Positions 8,881 to 18,100 of a stretch of 47,344 bases of DNA are shown piece by piece (the stretch's first letter is position 1; every line of letters begins with the position of its first letter). The translations under genes were made by a program, and so were the position numbers. The notes under the pieces were generated by a model that ran no database searches, was not told the origin of the DNA, and was given only the letters and a program-made list of their open reading frames with translations. Source of the DNA: Acidobacteriota bacterium (GTDB lineage: Bacteria > Acidobacteriota > Vicinamibacteria > Fen-336). The DNA is taken from positions 1 to 47,344 of the forward strand of contig WYBL01000127.1 in the NCBI GenBank assembly GCA_011526565.1, given 5' to 3'.

Positions 8881-9402
8881 CTAACTCGCTGCGGGCTGGC
8901 GGCGCACGAGCAACGCGGCGAAGCCCGGGAGGAAGGCGGTGAACCAGGCCGCGAGGTGGAGCGCGTAGTCGGGACCGCCGGGCGCCGGCTTCGTCCAGAT
9001 CCCCGAGATCGCGTAGAAGGCGAGGCCTGAGGCGAGCGCCGCCAGCCCTCCGCGCCAGCCCGCGCGGAGCCCGCGCCCCTCGAGGTGACGCAGCAGCGCG
9101 TCGAAGGCGAGCCAGAAGGCCATCCACGCGGGGAACATGGCGGCGTAGCCGGCGAGAGGGGCGAGCGCGTAGAAGAGCGCGGCCGCCGCGAGCCCGATTC
9201 CGGCGCCGGCGAACGCGCCGAACCCGGCGCGCCTCGCCGGCCAGGCCAGCACGGCGCCGATCGCCGCGCACAGCGCGAAGCCGTGGATCAGGCCGAACGC
9301 GACGCGGTGTGGCACCTCGAACCGCGCCCACACCCAGTCCCCGGCGGTCATCAGCACCGCGATCAGCAGCGCCCCACGCACGCCCTCGCGCAGCCCTTCC
9401 AT
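8881..9402 (-). CDS. Small multi-pass membrane protein, unknown function
   Basis: A 173-residue protein with about five hydrophobic segments rich in Ala, Gly, Trp and Phe (for example GALLIAVLMTAGDWVW near the N-terminus and YALHLAAWFTAFLPG near the C-terminus). I do not recognise a family. The start is taken at ATG 9402 because the 33 in-frame residues upstream are Arg/Pro-rich and look non-coding. It is divergent from the paralogous membrane pair at 9500, with about 97 bases between them that may hold both promoters. Nothing in it suggests a catalytic role. Confidence 0.65.
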   Translation of the reverse strand: MEGLREGVRGALLIAVLMTAGDWVWARFEVPHRVAFGLIHGFALCAAIGAVLAWPARRAGFGAFAGAGIGLAAAALFYALAPLAGYAAMFPAWMAFWLAFDALLRHLEGRGLRAGWRGGLAALASGLAFYAISGIWTKPAPGGPDYALHLAAWFTAFLPGFAALLVRRQPAAS

Positions 9403-9499
9403 CGCCCAACGATGCCCGCGCCGGCGCGAGGCGGCAAGCGGTCGATTTGGAGCCGGCCGGGACCCCGGGCTTACGATGCCCGGCAGGCGAAGGAGGAAC

Positions 9500-10198
9500 A
9501 TGAATCAGGTGCTGTCGCTCGTCGATCGGCTGCTGCGCGGGCAGGTCGTCGGCCCGGAACAACTGGCCACGGGCAAACTCGACGTGAGCGAGGGCGACCT
9601 GGCCAAGGCGTCGCTGGCGCTGGGAGCCAGCTACGGCGCCTTCATGGGACTCTACGCCGCGCTCCAGGGCGGCGCGGGCGGCGCGCTGCAACTGGTCAGC
9701 TCGGCCGTGAAGGTGCCGCTGCTGTTCCTGCTGACGCTCGCCGTGACGCTGCCGTCCCTCTACGTCTTCTCGGCGCTGGCGCGCAGCCCGCTCGGCTTCC
9801 GCGAGACGCTGCGGCTGCTGCTGGCGGCGATCACGGTGAACCTGGCGCTGCTCGCGAGCTTCGGGCCGATCACGGGCTTCTTCACGCTCAGCACCGACAG
9901 CTACCCGTTCATGAAGCTGCTCAGCGTCGCCTTCTTCACGGCCGGCGGGCTGGTCGGCCTGCGCTTCCTGCGCGAGGCGCTCTCGGCGCTGCTGCCGAAA
10001 TCGGACGGGGACAAGGCCGAGCACGCGCGCGCGGTCTTCCGCGTGTGGACCGTGATCTACGCCGTGGTCGGGGCGCAGATGGGCTGGATCCTGCGGCCGT
10101 TCGTCGGCAACCCGGGGCTGCCCTTCCAGTTGTTCCGCGAGCGCGAGAAGAACTTCTTTCAGGCGGTTCTCGAGACGCTGGGAGCGCTCTTGTCGTGA
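9500..10198 (+). CDS. Multi-pass membrane protein, paralogue of the next gene
   Basis: A 232-residue integral membrane protein with about six hydrophobic segments. It starts at ATG 9500 after a good AGGAGG site, giving MNQVLSLVDRLLRG. A conserved stretch QMGWILRPFVGNP sits near the C-terminus and recurs almost unchanged in the following gene. I recall proteins of this kind in databases carrying an 'actin-binding WH2 domain' label, which is probably a spurious name; the real function is unknown. The gene pair overlaps by four bases (GTGA), so the two are likely co-translated and may form a heteromeric membrane complex (inference). Confidence 0.72.
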   Translation: MNQVLSLVDRLLRGQVVGPEQLATGKLDVSEGDLAKASLALGASYGAFMGLYAALQGGAGGALQLVSSAVKVPLLFLLTLAVTLPSLYVFSALARSPLGFRETLRLLLAAITVNLALLASFGPITGFFTLSTDSYPFMKLLSVAFFTAGGLVGLRFLREALSALLPKSDGDKAEHARAVFRVWTVIYAVVGAQMGWILRPFVGNPGLPFQLFREREKNFFQAVLETLGALLS

Positions 10199-10857
10199 GC
10201 GCCGTCGCGGCGCTCCGATCGGCCGACCAACTGCTTCGCGGCGACGGCCGCTTCGCGCCCGGCGCAGAGCAAGTCCCGTGGAGACCGCTCGTCACGCTGG
10301 CGCTGGGCGCGGGCATCCTCTACGGGCTGGCGATGGGCTCGTTCGGACTGCGGCCCGCGCAGGCGCTCTATTCCGCCACCAAGGTGCCGCTGCTGCTGGC
10401 TGCCACGACGCTCCTGTGCCTGCCGAGCTTCTTCGTCGTCAACCTGCTGCTCGGTCTCGGCCGGGACTTCCCGAGCGCGCTCAAGGCGGTGCTCGCATCG
10501 CAGGGGACGGTGGCGCTGGCACTCGCGGGCTTCGCGCCGGTCACCCTCTTCTGGTACGGCTCGTCGGCCGACTACGGGGTGGCCGTCGCGTGGAACGGCG
10601 GCGTGTTCCTGGCGGCCGCGATCGCCGGCCAGGTGACGCTCGCCCGCCACTACGCGGCGCTCGTCGCCCGCGACCCGCGCCATGGCCACGCGCGAAACGC
10701 GTGGCTCGTCTTGTACGCCTTCGTCGCCACCCAGATGGCGTGGGTGCTGCGGCCGTTCGTCGGCAACCCCGAGCAGGCCCCGAGTTTCTTCCGCGACGGC
10801 GCGCTGGGCAACGCCTACGTCGAGGTCGCGCGGCTGGTCGGCCGCGTGTTCTTCTAG
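10195..10857 (+). CDS. Multi-pass membrane protein, tandem paralogue
   Basis: A 220-residue membrane protein starting at GTG 10195, which overlaps the TGA of the preceding gene. It shares the architecture of its neighbour: an N-terminal amphipathic stretch with SADQLLRG (compare LVDRLLRG), several hydrophobic helices, a KVPLLL motif (KVPLLF in the neighbour), and QMAWVLRPFVGNP near the end. This is a tandem duplication that has diverged well beyond the point of simple redundancy. Its stop lies five bases from the stop of the convergent TPR gene. Function is unknown. Confidence 0.72.
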   Translation: MSAVAALRSADQLLRGDGRFAPGAEQVPWRPLVTLALGAGILYGLAMGSFGLRPAQALYSATKVPLLLAATTLLCLPSFFVVNLLLGLGRDFPSALKAVLASQGTVALALAGFAPVTLFWYGSSADYGVAVAWNGGVFLAAAIAGQVTLARHYAALVARDPRHGHARNAWLVLYAFVATQMAWVLRPFVGNPEQAPSFFRDGALGNAYVEVARLVGRVFF

Positions 10858-10862
10858 GCGGC

Positions 10863-12332
10863 CTACTTGATCGGCTCGCCTGCCTCGATCCGCTTCAGGT
10901 AGTCGAGCAGGGTCGGGTCCTTGATGCCCAGCGCCTTCGCCTCGTTCGCGTGGCGCTTGAACGCCGTCGCGTCCTTGAGGCCGAAGTGGGCCCAGGCGAG
11001 GTAGGCCTGGGCCTGCGCCGACTTCGGCATCGCGGCGACGCCCTTGTCCAGCGCCGCCACCGCCTCGGCGTAACGCTTCGACGCGAGGTGCGCGCCGCCG
11101 AGCAGCACCCAGGCGTCGACCCGCGTCAGGCCGGGCGTCGCGACCGCCTTCTCCAGCTCGGCCACCGCGCGGTCGAACAGCTTCTGGTCGAGCAGGGCCG
11201 CGCCCAGCGCCGCACGGTAGTCGGCCTGCTTCGGCTCCGCGGCGACCGCCTGCGCCAGCGCCGCGACCGCGCCCGCCGCGTCGCCTTTCGCCGTGTGGAG
11301 CAGCAGGCCCTTCTGGAACAGCGCGGGGCCGTGCGCCGGCACCGCCTGGATCGCGGCGTCGAGTTCGACGAGTGCTGCGTCCACCTGCTTCGTCGCGACG
11401 AGGGCGCGAGCCAGGCCGACGCGGGCGTCGGCATCGGCGGGATCGGCGTCGCGCAGGCGCTTCAGGTCGTCGACGGCGAAAGTCGCCTCGCCGCGCGCGA
11501 TCTGGGCCATCGCCTTGGCCACCGCAACCTCGGTGGCGAGGGCCTTCACCTCCGGGTCGCCTTCGGCGAGAGCGGCCGCGGTCGACGCATCCCCCAGCGC
11601 CTCGTCGGGCCGCCCGAGCGCGAGCTTCGTGCGCGCCGACTCCTTGTAGGCCTCGACCGCCCCTGGCATCGCCTCGAGCACCTGCAGCACGAGCGGCTCG
11701 GCTTCGGGTGCGCGACCGAGGTCGCGCAACACGTGGGCGAGGCCAAGCGTGCCCAGCGCGCTCGGCGGCTGCGCCTCGCGGTACTGCCGCTCGGCCCCCG
11801 CGAGATCGCCTTTCGCCTGCAGTGCGAGGGCGCGCGCTTCGAGCGCGACGACGCCGACGGCATCCGAGCCCTCGAGCCGTGCAAGCGCGGCGTCGCCTTC
11901 GCCGTCCTTGGCCAGGTGGCGCGCGACCAGGGCGCGCGCCCACGGCGACGCGGCGTCGGCCCCGATAGCCGCCTGCGCGGACGCGTCCGCTGCGGCCTGC
12001 ATGCCGCGCAGTTCCTGGGCCAGCGCCCGGCGGGCGTGGGCTTCGGCCAGGGCCGCACCGGAGAGCTTCGCGGTGGCCAGCGCCCAGGTGTCCACCGCCA
12101 GGTCGAGTTCGCCCTGGGCCTCGTAGACCTGGGCCAGTCGCGCGTGGATCTCGCCCGGGGCGGCCGCAGACTCCGCGGCCTTCTTGAGCACCGCGACGGC
12201 GCCGGCCAGGTCGCCGGCTTTCTGTTTCGCGTCGGCCTCGTGCAGCGCGGCACTGGCGTCGTGCGGCACCTGGGCGCGCGCGGAGCCGGCGAAGAGGAGG
12301 AGAACGGCGATCGTGATGGCGATGTGGCGCAT
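10863..12332 (-). CDS. Secreted tetratricopeptide-repeat protein
   Basis: A 489-residue protein with a Sec signal peptide (MRHIAITIAVLLLFAGSARA, cleavage after ARA) followed by many degenerate 34-residue TPR units (ALHEADAKQKAGDLAGAVAV, ARLAQVYEAQGELDLAVDTW and so on to the C-terminus). TPR arrays scaffold protein complexes; the signal peptide places this one in the periplasm or at the cell surface. There is no catalytic domain. It is monocistronic, convergent with the membrane protein pair, with almost no intergenic space at the 3' end. Confidence 0.85.
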   Translation of the reverse strand: MRHIAITIAVLLLFAGSARAQVPHDASAALHEADAKQKAGDLAGAVAVLKKAAESAAAPGEIHARLAQVYEAQGELDLAVDTWALATAKLSGAALAEAHARRALAQELRGMQAAADASAQAAIGADAASPWARALVARHLAKDGEGDAALARLEGSDAVGVVALEARALALQAKGDLAGAERQYREAQPPSALGTLGLAHVLRDLGRAPEAEPLVLQVLEAMPGAVEAYKESARTKLALGRPDEALGDASTAAALAEGDPEVKALATEVAVAKAMAQIARGEATFAVDDLKRLRDADPADADARVGLARALVATKQVDAALVELDAAIQAVPAHGPALFQKGLLLHTAKGDAAGAVAALAQAVAAEPKQADYRAALGAALLDQKLFDRAVAELEKAVATPGLTRVDAWVLLGGAHLASKRYAEAVAALDKGVAAMPKSAQAQAYLAWAHFGLKDATAFKRHANEAKALGIKDPTLLDYLKRIEAGEPIK

Positions 12333-12426
12333 GGCGGCCCCCTTCGGGAGCGGCCGGGCGCGTCCGCGAGAACGGCCGGCCGCCGACGGGGATTCTCGCG
12401 CCGAACGCGGCGGGTTGCGAGCGGGA

Positions 12427-12954
12427 TCAGTGCCCGCGGCGCAACGTGAGGCGCGCCGTGATCAGCAGGATCGGCAGCAGGACCGCGATCTCCCAGGCCA
12501 CGGTGAGCAGGTTGTGGACCGTCGCCTCGAAGCTGAAGTGGCGCCAGACGTCGCGCAGGATCGGCCACGGCAGCTTGTAGTGGGCGTCGGAGAACGGCCA
12601 CAGCGCCATGATCCCGATCGGCGGGTTGGTGTCCTTGTTCACGTAGTCGAGCACGGCGTGGGAGAACCAGGCCGCCGCAACGGCCAGCCCGAAGCGGCCG
12701 GCGTCGACCCGCGCCCGCCAGCGCGCCCAGGCCCACGCGCAGAGCCCGGCGATCGCTGCCGCGCCGATCGAGTGGGTCTCGTTGTTGTGGTGGTTGCGGC
12801 CGTCGACGAACTTGAACAGGAGGTCGAGGTCCGGCGCGATCGCGGCCGCGAGCACGGCCACCACGCGCACGCGGTCGAGCCGGGCGGCCTCGCCTTCGGC
12901 GGTGGCGAGGTGCACGCTGAGCGCGCCGAGCACGTGGCCGACGGGGGTGGGCAT
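12427..12954 (-). CDS. Metal-dependent hydrolase-like inner membrane protein (DUF457/YdjM family)
   Basis: A 175-residue membrane protein. After MPTPVGHVLGALSVHL come conserved polar clusters typical of this family: APDLDLLFKF, then the His-rich NHHNNETHS, then WFSHAVLDYVNKD, with transmembrane helices between. The His/Asp residues resemble those of phospholipase C/zinc hydrolase-like membrane proteins (YdjM, LexA-regulated in E. coli). The start is chosen at ATG 12954, where the family similarity begins, with a GGAGAGG-like ribosome site upstream. The biochemical reaction of the family is not established. Confidence 0.78.
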   Translation of the reverse strand: MPTPVGHVLGALSVHLATAEGEAARLDRVRVVAVLAAAIAPDLDLLFKFVDGRNHHNNETHSIGAAAIAGLCAWAWARWRARVDAGRFGLAVAAAWFSHAVLDYVNKDTNPPIGIMALWPFSDAHYKLPWPILRDVWRHFSFEATVHNLLTVAWEIAVLLPILLITARLTLRRGH

Positions 12955-12970
12955 CCGCGATCCTCTCCGG

Positions 12971-13007
12971 AAAATGCGATCGGCCCGGGCACCAGGGGCC
13001 CGGGCCG
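12971..13007 (-). terminator. Probable intrinsic terminator of the ABM-like gene
   Basis: A 10-bp perfect stem (arms 12981-12990 and 12998-13007, CGGCCCGGGC and its complement) with a seven-base loop lies just downstream of the minus-strand stop at 13036. Read on the minus strand it is followed, five bases on, by ATTTT. Confidence 0.5.
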
Positions 13008-13035
13008 AAAGCACGGCGACCGGCGCGACTCGAAC

Positions 13036-13761
13036 CTAGAGCCGGCGCTCGAAGATCTTGAAGTCGCTCTTCTCGGCCTCGACGATGTCGTCCAGGAGCG
13101 CGTAGATCGCGGCGATCTTGCGGTCCTTGTGGAACTTGTCGTCGAAGGCCGTGAACTCCGCCTCGTCCTTGAAGCGGAAGACCTCCATGAAGTAGTTGGG
13201 GCGGCTGCGGTCCTCGTAGACCGTGCAGTCGAGGCCGCCGATGCCGGCGAGCAGCGGCTTCAGCTCGCGCACGAGTTCGAAGAACTCGTTGCGGCGCCCG
13301 TCGCGGATCGAGTAGGTGATCGCGAGGATGATGCCGGCCTCCGAGAAGTCGACCGGCAACACCGGCGGCCGCGGCACCGCGACCGGCATCACCGGCGCGG
13401 GGGCAGGCGCGGCGACCACCGGGGCCATGGCAGCCGCGGCGGTGGCGACCGGCTTGCGGGCGACGTCGCGGAGCGTGGGCGGCATCGAGCGCGCCGGCGC
13501 CACCAGCACCGGGCGCGGCGGCGCCACGTGGCGGGTCGGCATCGGCAGCGGCATCGGCTCGTTCTTCGGCCGGGGGGCCTGCGGGCGCGCATGGGCGCTG
13601 CGGGCCGGCGTCGAGGCGCGGCTCACGGTCGCGGCCTTGTTCGACTTCGAAGGCAAGTTGTTCCTCCGTTCGAGGGAGGCGGCCTTCTTCGGCGAAGAGG
13701 GAGCCAGCTTTCGGGACAAAGACCCTTTCCGACTGGCCTTCACCGGCAACTTCTTGGTCAC
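13036..13761 (-). CDS. Basic low-complexity N-terminus fused to an ABM-like (dimeric alpha/beta barrel) domain
   Basis: A 241-residue protein. Roughly residues 1-135 are low complexity: first Lys/Ser/Arg-rich, then Pro/Ala/Val-rich. The remaining hundred residues form a compact domain (AGIILAITYSIRDGRRNEFF, then DCTVYEDRSRPNYFMEVFRF, then AEFTAFDDKFHKD) that matches the antibiotic biosynthesis monooxygenase/dimeric alpha-beta barrel pattern, with a strand-helix-strand repeat and a YFMEVFRF strand. GTG 13761 is preferred because GCGAGGG lies about seven bases upstream; ATG 13797 is in frame and would add 12 residues. It is divergent from recA. Function is unknown; the basic tail hints at nucleic-acid or polyanion binding (inference). 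Confidence 0.72.
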   Translation of the reverse strand: MTKKLPVKASRKGSLSRKLAPSSPKKAASLERRNNLPSKSNKAATVSRASTPARSAHARPQAPRPKNEPMPLPMPTRHVAPPRPVLVAPARSMPPTLRDVARKPVATAAAAMAPVVAAPAPAPVMPVAVPRPPVLPVDFSEAGIILAITYSIRDGRRNEFFELVRELKPLLAGIGGLDCTVYEDRSRPNYFMEVFRFKDEAEFTAFDDKFHKDRKIAAIYALLDDIVEAEKSDFKIFERRL

Positions 13762-13820
13762 TACGAATCCCTCGCTAGGCCCCGGATGATCAGGCATTTG
13801 GGGCCCAATAGTTCCAGAGG

Positions 13821-13829
13821 ATTCTAGCA
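13821..13829 (-). promoter_or_regulatory. Extended -10 promoter element for the ABM-like gene
   Basis: The minus strand reads TGCTAGAAT: TG-N followed by TAGAAT, five of six matches to TATAAT. No convincing -35 is seen, as expected for an extended -10. The predicted RNA start near 13814 leaves about 17 bases to ATG 13797 or about 53 to GTG 13761. Confidence 0.4.
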
Positions 13830-13835
13830 AGGGGC

Positions 13836-13928
13836 CTGTGAGCGGCGCCACAGTTTTTCTCGCGGCGCCCTCCTGCGATTTTCTTCTTTTCTTCGCCGGA
13901 CCTCCTGTGTCACACTCCCGTCTATGAT
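13836..13928 (+). promoter_or_regulatory. recA upstream region: small hairpin with T-run and possible -10
   Basis: On the recA strand a short stem CTGTG/CACAG (13836-13853) is followed directly by TTTTT. TATGAT at 13923-13928 is a possible -10, 81 bases before the recA start, but without a matching -35. I see no recognisable LexA/SOS palindrome. The hairpin lies upstream of the possible promoter, so an attenuator reading is weak. Confidence 0.25.
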
Positions 13929-14008
13929 TCTGTCCAGGCCCCGGAAGGAGGGGCGTGGAGGGCTCGATTCCGGAGCCCAACCTCAAGATTCAAAAGGAGA
14001 TCGAGCCC

Positions 14009-15097
14009 ATGGCTGACGAGCGGAACGAGCGATCCAAGGCGATCGACGCCGCACTCGCCCAGATCGACAAGCAGTTCGGGAAAGGTTCCATCATGCGTCT
14101 CGGCGGACGCGAAAAGGTGGACGTTCCCGCCATCCCGACAGGGGCTCTCTCCCTCGACGCCGCCCTCGGAGTGGGCGGCTTCCCCCGCGGCCGCGTGATC
14201 GAGGTCTACGGCCCCGAGTCGTCGGGCAAGACCACGCTCACCCTGCACGTGATCGCCGAGGCCCAGAAGCGCGGGGGCATGGCGGCGTTCATCGATGCCG
14301 AACACGCACTGGATGCGGTCTACGCCCAGAAGCTCGGGGTCAACATCGACGACCTGCTGGTCTCGCAGCCCGACTCGGGCGAGCAGGCGCTCGAGATCGC
14401 CGAGGTGCTGATCCGCTCCGGCGCGGTCGACGTGCTCGTGATCGACTCGGTCGCGGCCCTGGTCCCCCGCTCCGAGCTCGAGGGCGAGATGGGCGAGGCG
14501 CAGATGGGCCTGCAGGCGCGGCTGATGTCGCAGGCGCTGCGCAAGCTCACCTCGATCGTCTCCAAGAGCAAGACCTGCCTGATCTTCATCAACCAGCTCC
14601 GCGAGAAGATCGGCGTCATGTTCGGCAACCCGGAGACGACCACGGGCGGCCGCGCGCTCAAGTTCTACTCCTCGATCCGGCTCGACATCCGCCGCATCGC
14701 CTCGCTCAAGGACGGCGACCAGGTGATCGGCAGCCGCGCCAAGGTGAAGGTCGTCAAGAACAAGGTGGCGCCCCCGTTCCGCGAAGCCGAGTTCGACATC
14801 CTCTACGGCGAAGGCATCAGCCGCGAGGGCGACCTGCTCGACCTGGCGGTCGACCAGAAGATCGTCGAGAAATCCGGCGCCTGGTTCGCGTTCGAGGGCG
14901 AGCGCCTCGGCCAGGGCCGGGAGAATGCGCGACAGTTCCTGCGCGACCATCGCGACATCCGCGAAGAGATCGACACCCGGCTGCGCAAGGGCCTGGGCCT
15001 GCCGATCCCCGAGCCGGTCGTCGCCGACAAGGCCGAGAAGGCCGCGGTCGTCGCGATCGCCGACAAGCTCTCCGAGAAGAAGGAGAAGAAGGCCTAA
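14009..15097 (+). CDS. recA: Recombinase RecA
   Basis: A 362-residue RecA, the DNA strand-exchange ATPase of homologous recombination and coprotease of the SOS response. Walker A GPESSGKT is at 68-75. VIDSVAAL (Walker B), [19 protein letters not shown] (L2 loop region) and [17 protein letters not shown] are all present and intact. The C-terminal tail is Lys/Glu/Ala-rich ([10 protein letters not shown]), common for RecA. The ATG at 14009 follows AAAGGAG at a nine-base spacing; an in-frame upstream extension from 13955 lacks conservation and is rejected. It is monocistronic, divergent from the ABM-like gene and followed by a strong hairpin. Confidence 0.98.
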   Translation: MADERNERSKAIDAALAQIDKQFGKGSIMRLGGREKVDVPAIPTGALSLDAALGVGGFPRGRVIEVYGPESSGKTTLTLHVIAEAQKRGGMAAFIDAEHALDAVYAQKLGVNIDDLLVSQPDSGEQALEIAEVLIRSGAVDVLVIDSVAALVPRSELEGEMGEAQMGLQARLMSQALRKLTSIVSKSKTCLIFINQLREKIGVMFGNPETTTGGRALKFYSSIRLDIRRIASLKDGDQVIGSRAKVKVVKNKVAPPFREAEFDILYGEGISREGDLLDLAVDQKIVEKSGAWFAFEGERLGQGRENARQFLRDHRDIREEIDTRLRKGLGLPIPEPVVADKAEKAAVVAIADKLSEKKEKKA

Positions 15098-15121
15098 GGC
15101 CCTTCTCTCCGCTGGCCTCCA

Positions 15122-15154
15122 CGGGGTGTCGGGAGGTAACCTCCCGGCACCCCG
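15122..15154 (+). terminator. Strong hairpin after recA (terminator without U-tract)
   Basis: Two 15-base arms (15122-15136 and 15140-15154) around a TAA loop pair throughout, with one G-U pair in the RNA. It lies 25 bases after the recA stop. No T-run follows; the ribosome site of the next gene begins a few bases on. It may be a Rho-type or structure-only terminator, or an mRNA 3'-end stabiliser. Confidence 0.5.
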
Positions 15155-15168
15155 CTAAGGAGGCCCCG

Positions 15169-18100
15169 GTGCTGCACGTCCGCACCCTCGCGTTCGCTCT
15201 CCTCTCGTGGCCGGCGCTCGCCCAGCCGGCCCCCTCGCCGGCACCCTCCCCCACGCCGGCCCCGACGCCGGCCGTGGCGCGATTCGCGGGCACGGTGCTC
15301 GACGCCGGCCAGAAGCCGCTCCTCGACGCCCGCGTCGTGCTGCGGGGCGAGTCCGGCGAGGCGGTCGTCGCCCGGACCGATGCCGCCGGGGCGTTCTCCG
15401 TCGAGTGTCGCGAACGAGGACCGTGGCACCTCTCGATCGACGCTGCCGGCCATGCGCCTCGCCGGCTCCGGAACCAGAAGCCGGGAACGGGACTGCGCCT
15501 GACGCTCGAACGAGGCCTGGCGATCGAGGGTCGCGTCGTCGACGGCGCGACCCGGCAGCCGGTGACCGGCGCTCGCGTCACCGCCGGGGAGTCGATGCGC
15601 GACCCCGGCGCCAACTGGCTCCCCGGCCTGGGCCAGCGGGTCGCCACGACCGATGCCGAAGGGCGCTTCCGGATCGACAACGTGGGACGCGGCTTCCTCG
15701 ACCTCGCGGCGAGCGCTCCGGGGATCGGGGCGGCCCGCCTCCGCAACGTGCGGGCGGGCGCGCGACCGGAGTTGCTCGTGCTCCTGCCCATGGGCGGGCT
15801 GCAGGGAGTGGTGGTCGACGCGGACGGCACGGGCCTCGGCGGCGCGACCGTGCGGCTCGAGCCCGCGCCCGGAACCCGCGGCAGCACGCAGACCGTGACC
15901 GCCGGCGGCGACGGTCGCTTCTCGGCCGACGGGCTGGAACCGGGCTCGTGGCGCGCGGTCGCCCGCTCCGCGGAGCACGCGCCGGCATGGACCACGGCCA
16001 CGGTCGAGCGCGAGGCGATCACGGGCGTGGAGCTGCGCCTCGGCCCGCGTCGTGCGGCCATCGGTCGGACCCTGGACGAGCGCGACGCGGCGGTGAGTCA
16101 GGCCTACGTCACCTGGGTCGAGGCCGACGGCGAGCCTGTGCCCGAATCGATCGCCGTGACGACGAACGCTGGCCGCGACGGCCGCTTCCGGGTCGCGGGC
16201 TTGCCACCCGGGCGTCACCGTCTCGAAGCCCGCGCCGCCGGCTACGTCCCGGAGCGCTTCGAGGTCTCGATCGCGCGGGGCGACGGCGATGCCGGCGACG
16301 TGCGCCTGGCCCGCGGCCTCACGGTGCGCGGCCTCGTGCGCAGCCCCGACGGCCGGCCCGTGCCGGACGCGCACGTGCACGCCGACATGGGTCCGATGCC
16401 GGTCGTGCGCCAGTCGGCCGAGACGTGGACCGACGCGGAAGGCCGGTTCGTGCTGCCTGGGCTGCCTCCCGGCACGCACAACCTGGCCGCGTCCGCCGAC
16501 GGCGTCGGCCGCGGCCGGGGACGCGCGGAGACCGGTGCGGAGGACGTGGTCATCACGCTGCGCGCGTGGGGCGCGATCCGCGGCGTCGCGGTCGACGAGC
16601 GCGGCGAGCCGGTCGCCCCGCTGCGGGCTTCCGCGCGGTCGCCCGAGGTCTTCGGCGGACGCGGCGAGGAGTTCGCCGATCCAGGCGGGGTCTTCGAGTT
16701 GAACGAACTCGAGGCCGGTTCCTACACCGTGGAGGTCCGCGCCCCCGGCCGGGTGCGGGTCGCGCTGCCCTCGATCGCCGTCACCTCCGGAGCCGTGACG
16801 GAGGTCGGCACCGTCGTGCTGCGCGGCGGCGGGTCCGTGGTCGGCAGCGTGGTCGACAAGGCGGGCTCGCCGATCGTCGGCGCCGAGGTCAGTGGCCGCC
16901 AGGGCCAGCGCTTCGTGACGGGCGACGAGACCGTCGCGATCACCGACGTCGCCGGCCAGTTCGAGCTCGGCGGCTTCGCGGCAGGGCCGGTGCAACTCGC
17001 TGCCAGCCACGCGCTCTTCGCGCCGGCGAACGCCACGGTCGAGGTCGACCCTGCGCAGGGGCCCGCCGAGGTCCGGCTGACGCTCTTCACGGGTGGTCGC
17101 CTCGAGGGCCGGCTCGCCAGGCGCGACGGCTCGCCCGTCACGCTCGGCCGCATCAACGTGATGTCGGTGAACGCGCCGATGGGAGGGCTGGGCCTGCTCC
17201 AGCCCGACGCCGACGGCCGCTTCGTCGCCGAGCGGCTCGCGCCCGGGCGCGTGCGGGTCACGTGGCTGAAGGGCGAAGGCGGCCGCTTCGAGAGCGCCCA
17301 GATGCGCGAGGTCGAGATCGCCGACGGCGAGACCTCGACCGTCGACATCGTGGCGGCGGAGATTCGCGTCTCGGGCCGCATCACCCGCGGCGGGCAGCCG
17401 CTGCCCGGCGTGCGCGTCCAGGTCACCGGCACGCAGTCGATGCGGATGATGTTCGTCGCCGGCACGCGCGGCCCGGGCGGTGCCGCGGAAACGCCGCCCG
17501 GCGTCACCCGCGAGGACGGCAGCTACGAGCTGACGGTGGACCAGCCGGGCCCGGCCCAGGTCGCCGTGGTCTCGCTCGACGGCCGCACGCGCTACCCCGC
17601 CCGCGACGTGCAGATCCCGGATACCGAGTCGCACGTGCTCGACGTCGACCTGCCCGCGGCGCTCGTGCGCGGGACGGTGGTCGATGCCGAGGGCCGTCCC
17701 CTGGAGGCGACGCTGATGCTGACGCCGAAGGGCGGGCGCACCGGCGCGTTCGCGCGGTCCGGCGCCGACGGGCGTTTCGAGCTAGGCGTCGACCCCGGCG
17801 AGTGGACGCTGACGGCGCGCGAGCCGGGCTACTCGGCCGCGCCGCTCGCGCTGACGGTGCCGGAGGCCGGGCTCGAAGACGTGCGCGTGGTGCTGGCTCC
17901 GGGCCGCGCGTTGCGCGGCCGCGTGGTCGACGCCACGGGCCGCGGGCTGGCAGGCGCGATGATCACGGTCCAGGCGGCGGGCCCCGTGGCGCCTGCCGAG
18001 TCGGGCCCCGACGGCCGCTTCGAGCTCACGTCCGTGCCGGACGCCGCGGTGTCGGTGGCGGCTGCATCTGCAACCGGCGCGTTCGCGCTGCGCACGGGAG

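Noticed and set aside
13836..13858. Transcription attenuator in the recA leader
   Set aside because: The stem is only five bp and lies upstream of the possible recA -10, so it would not be in the recA transcript if that promoter is right.
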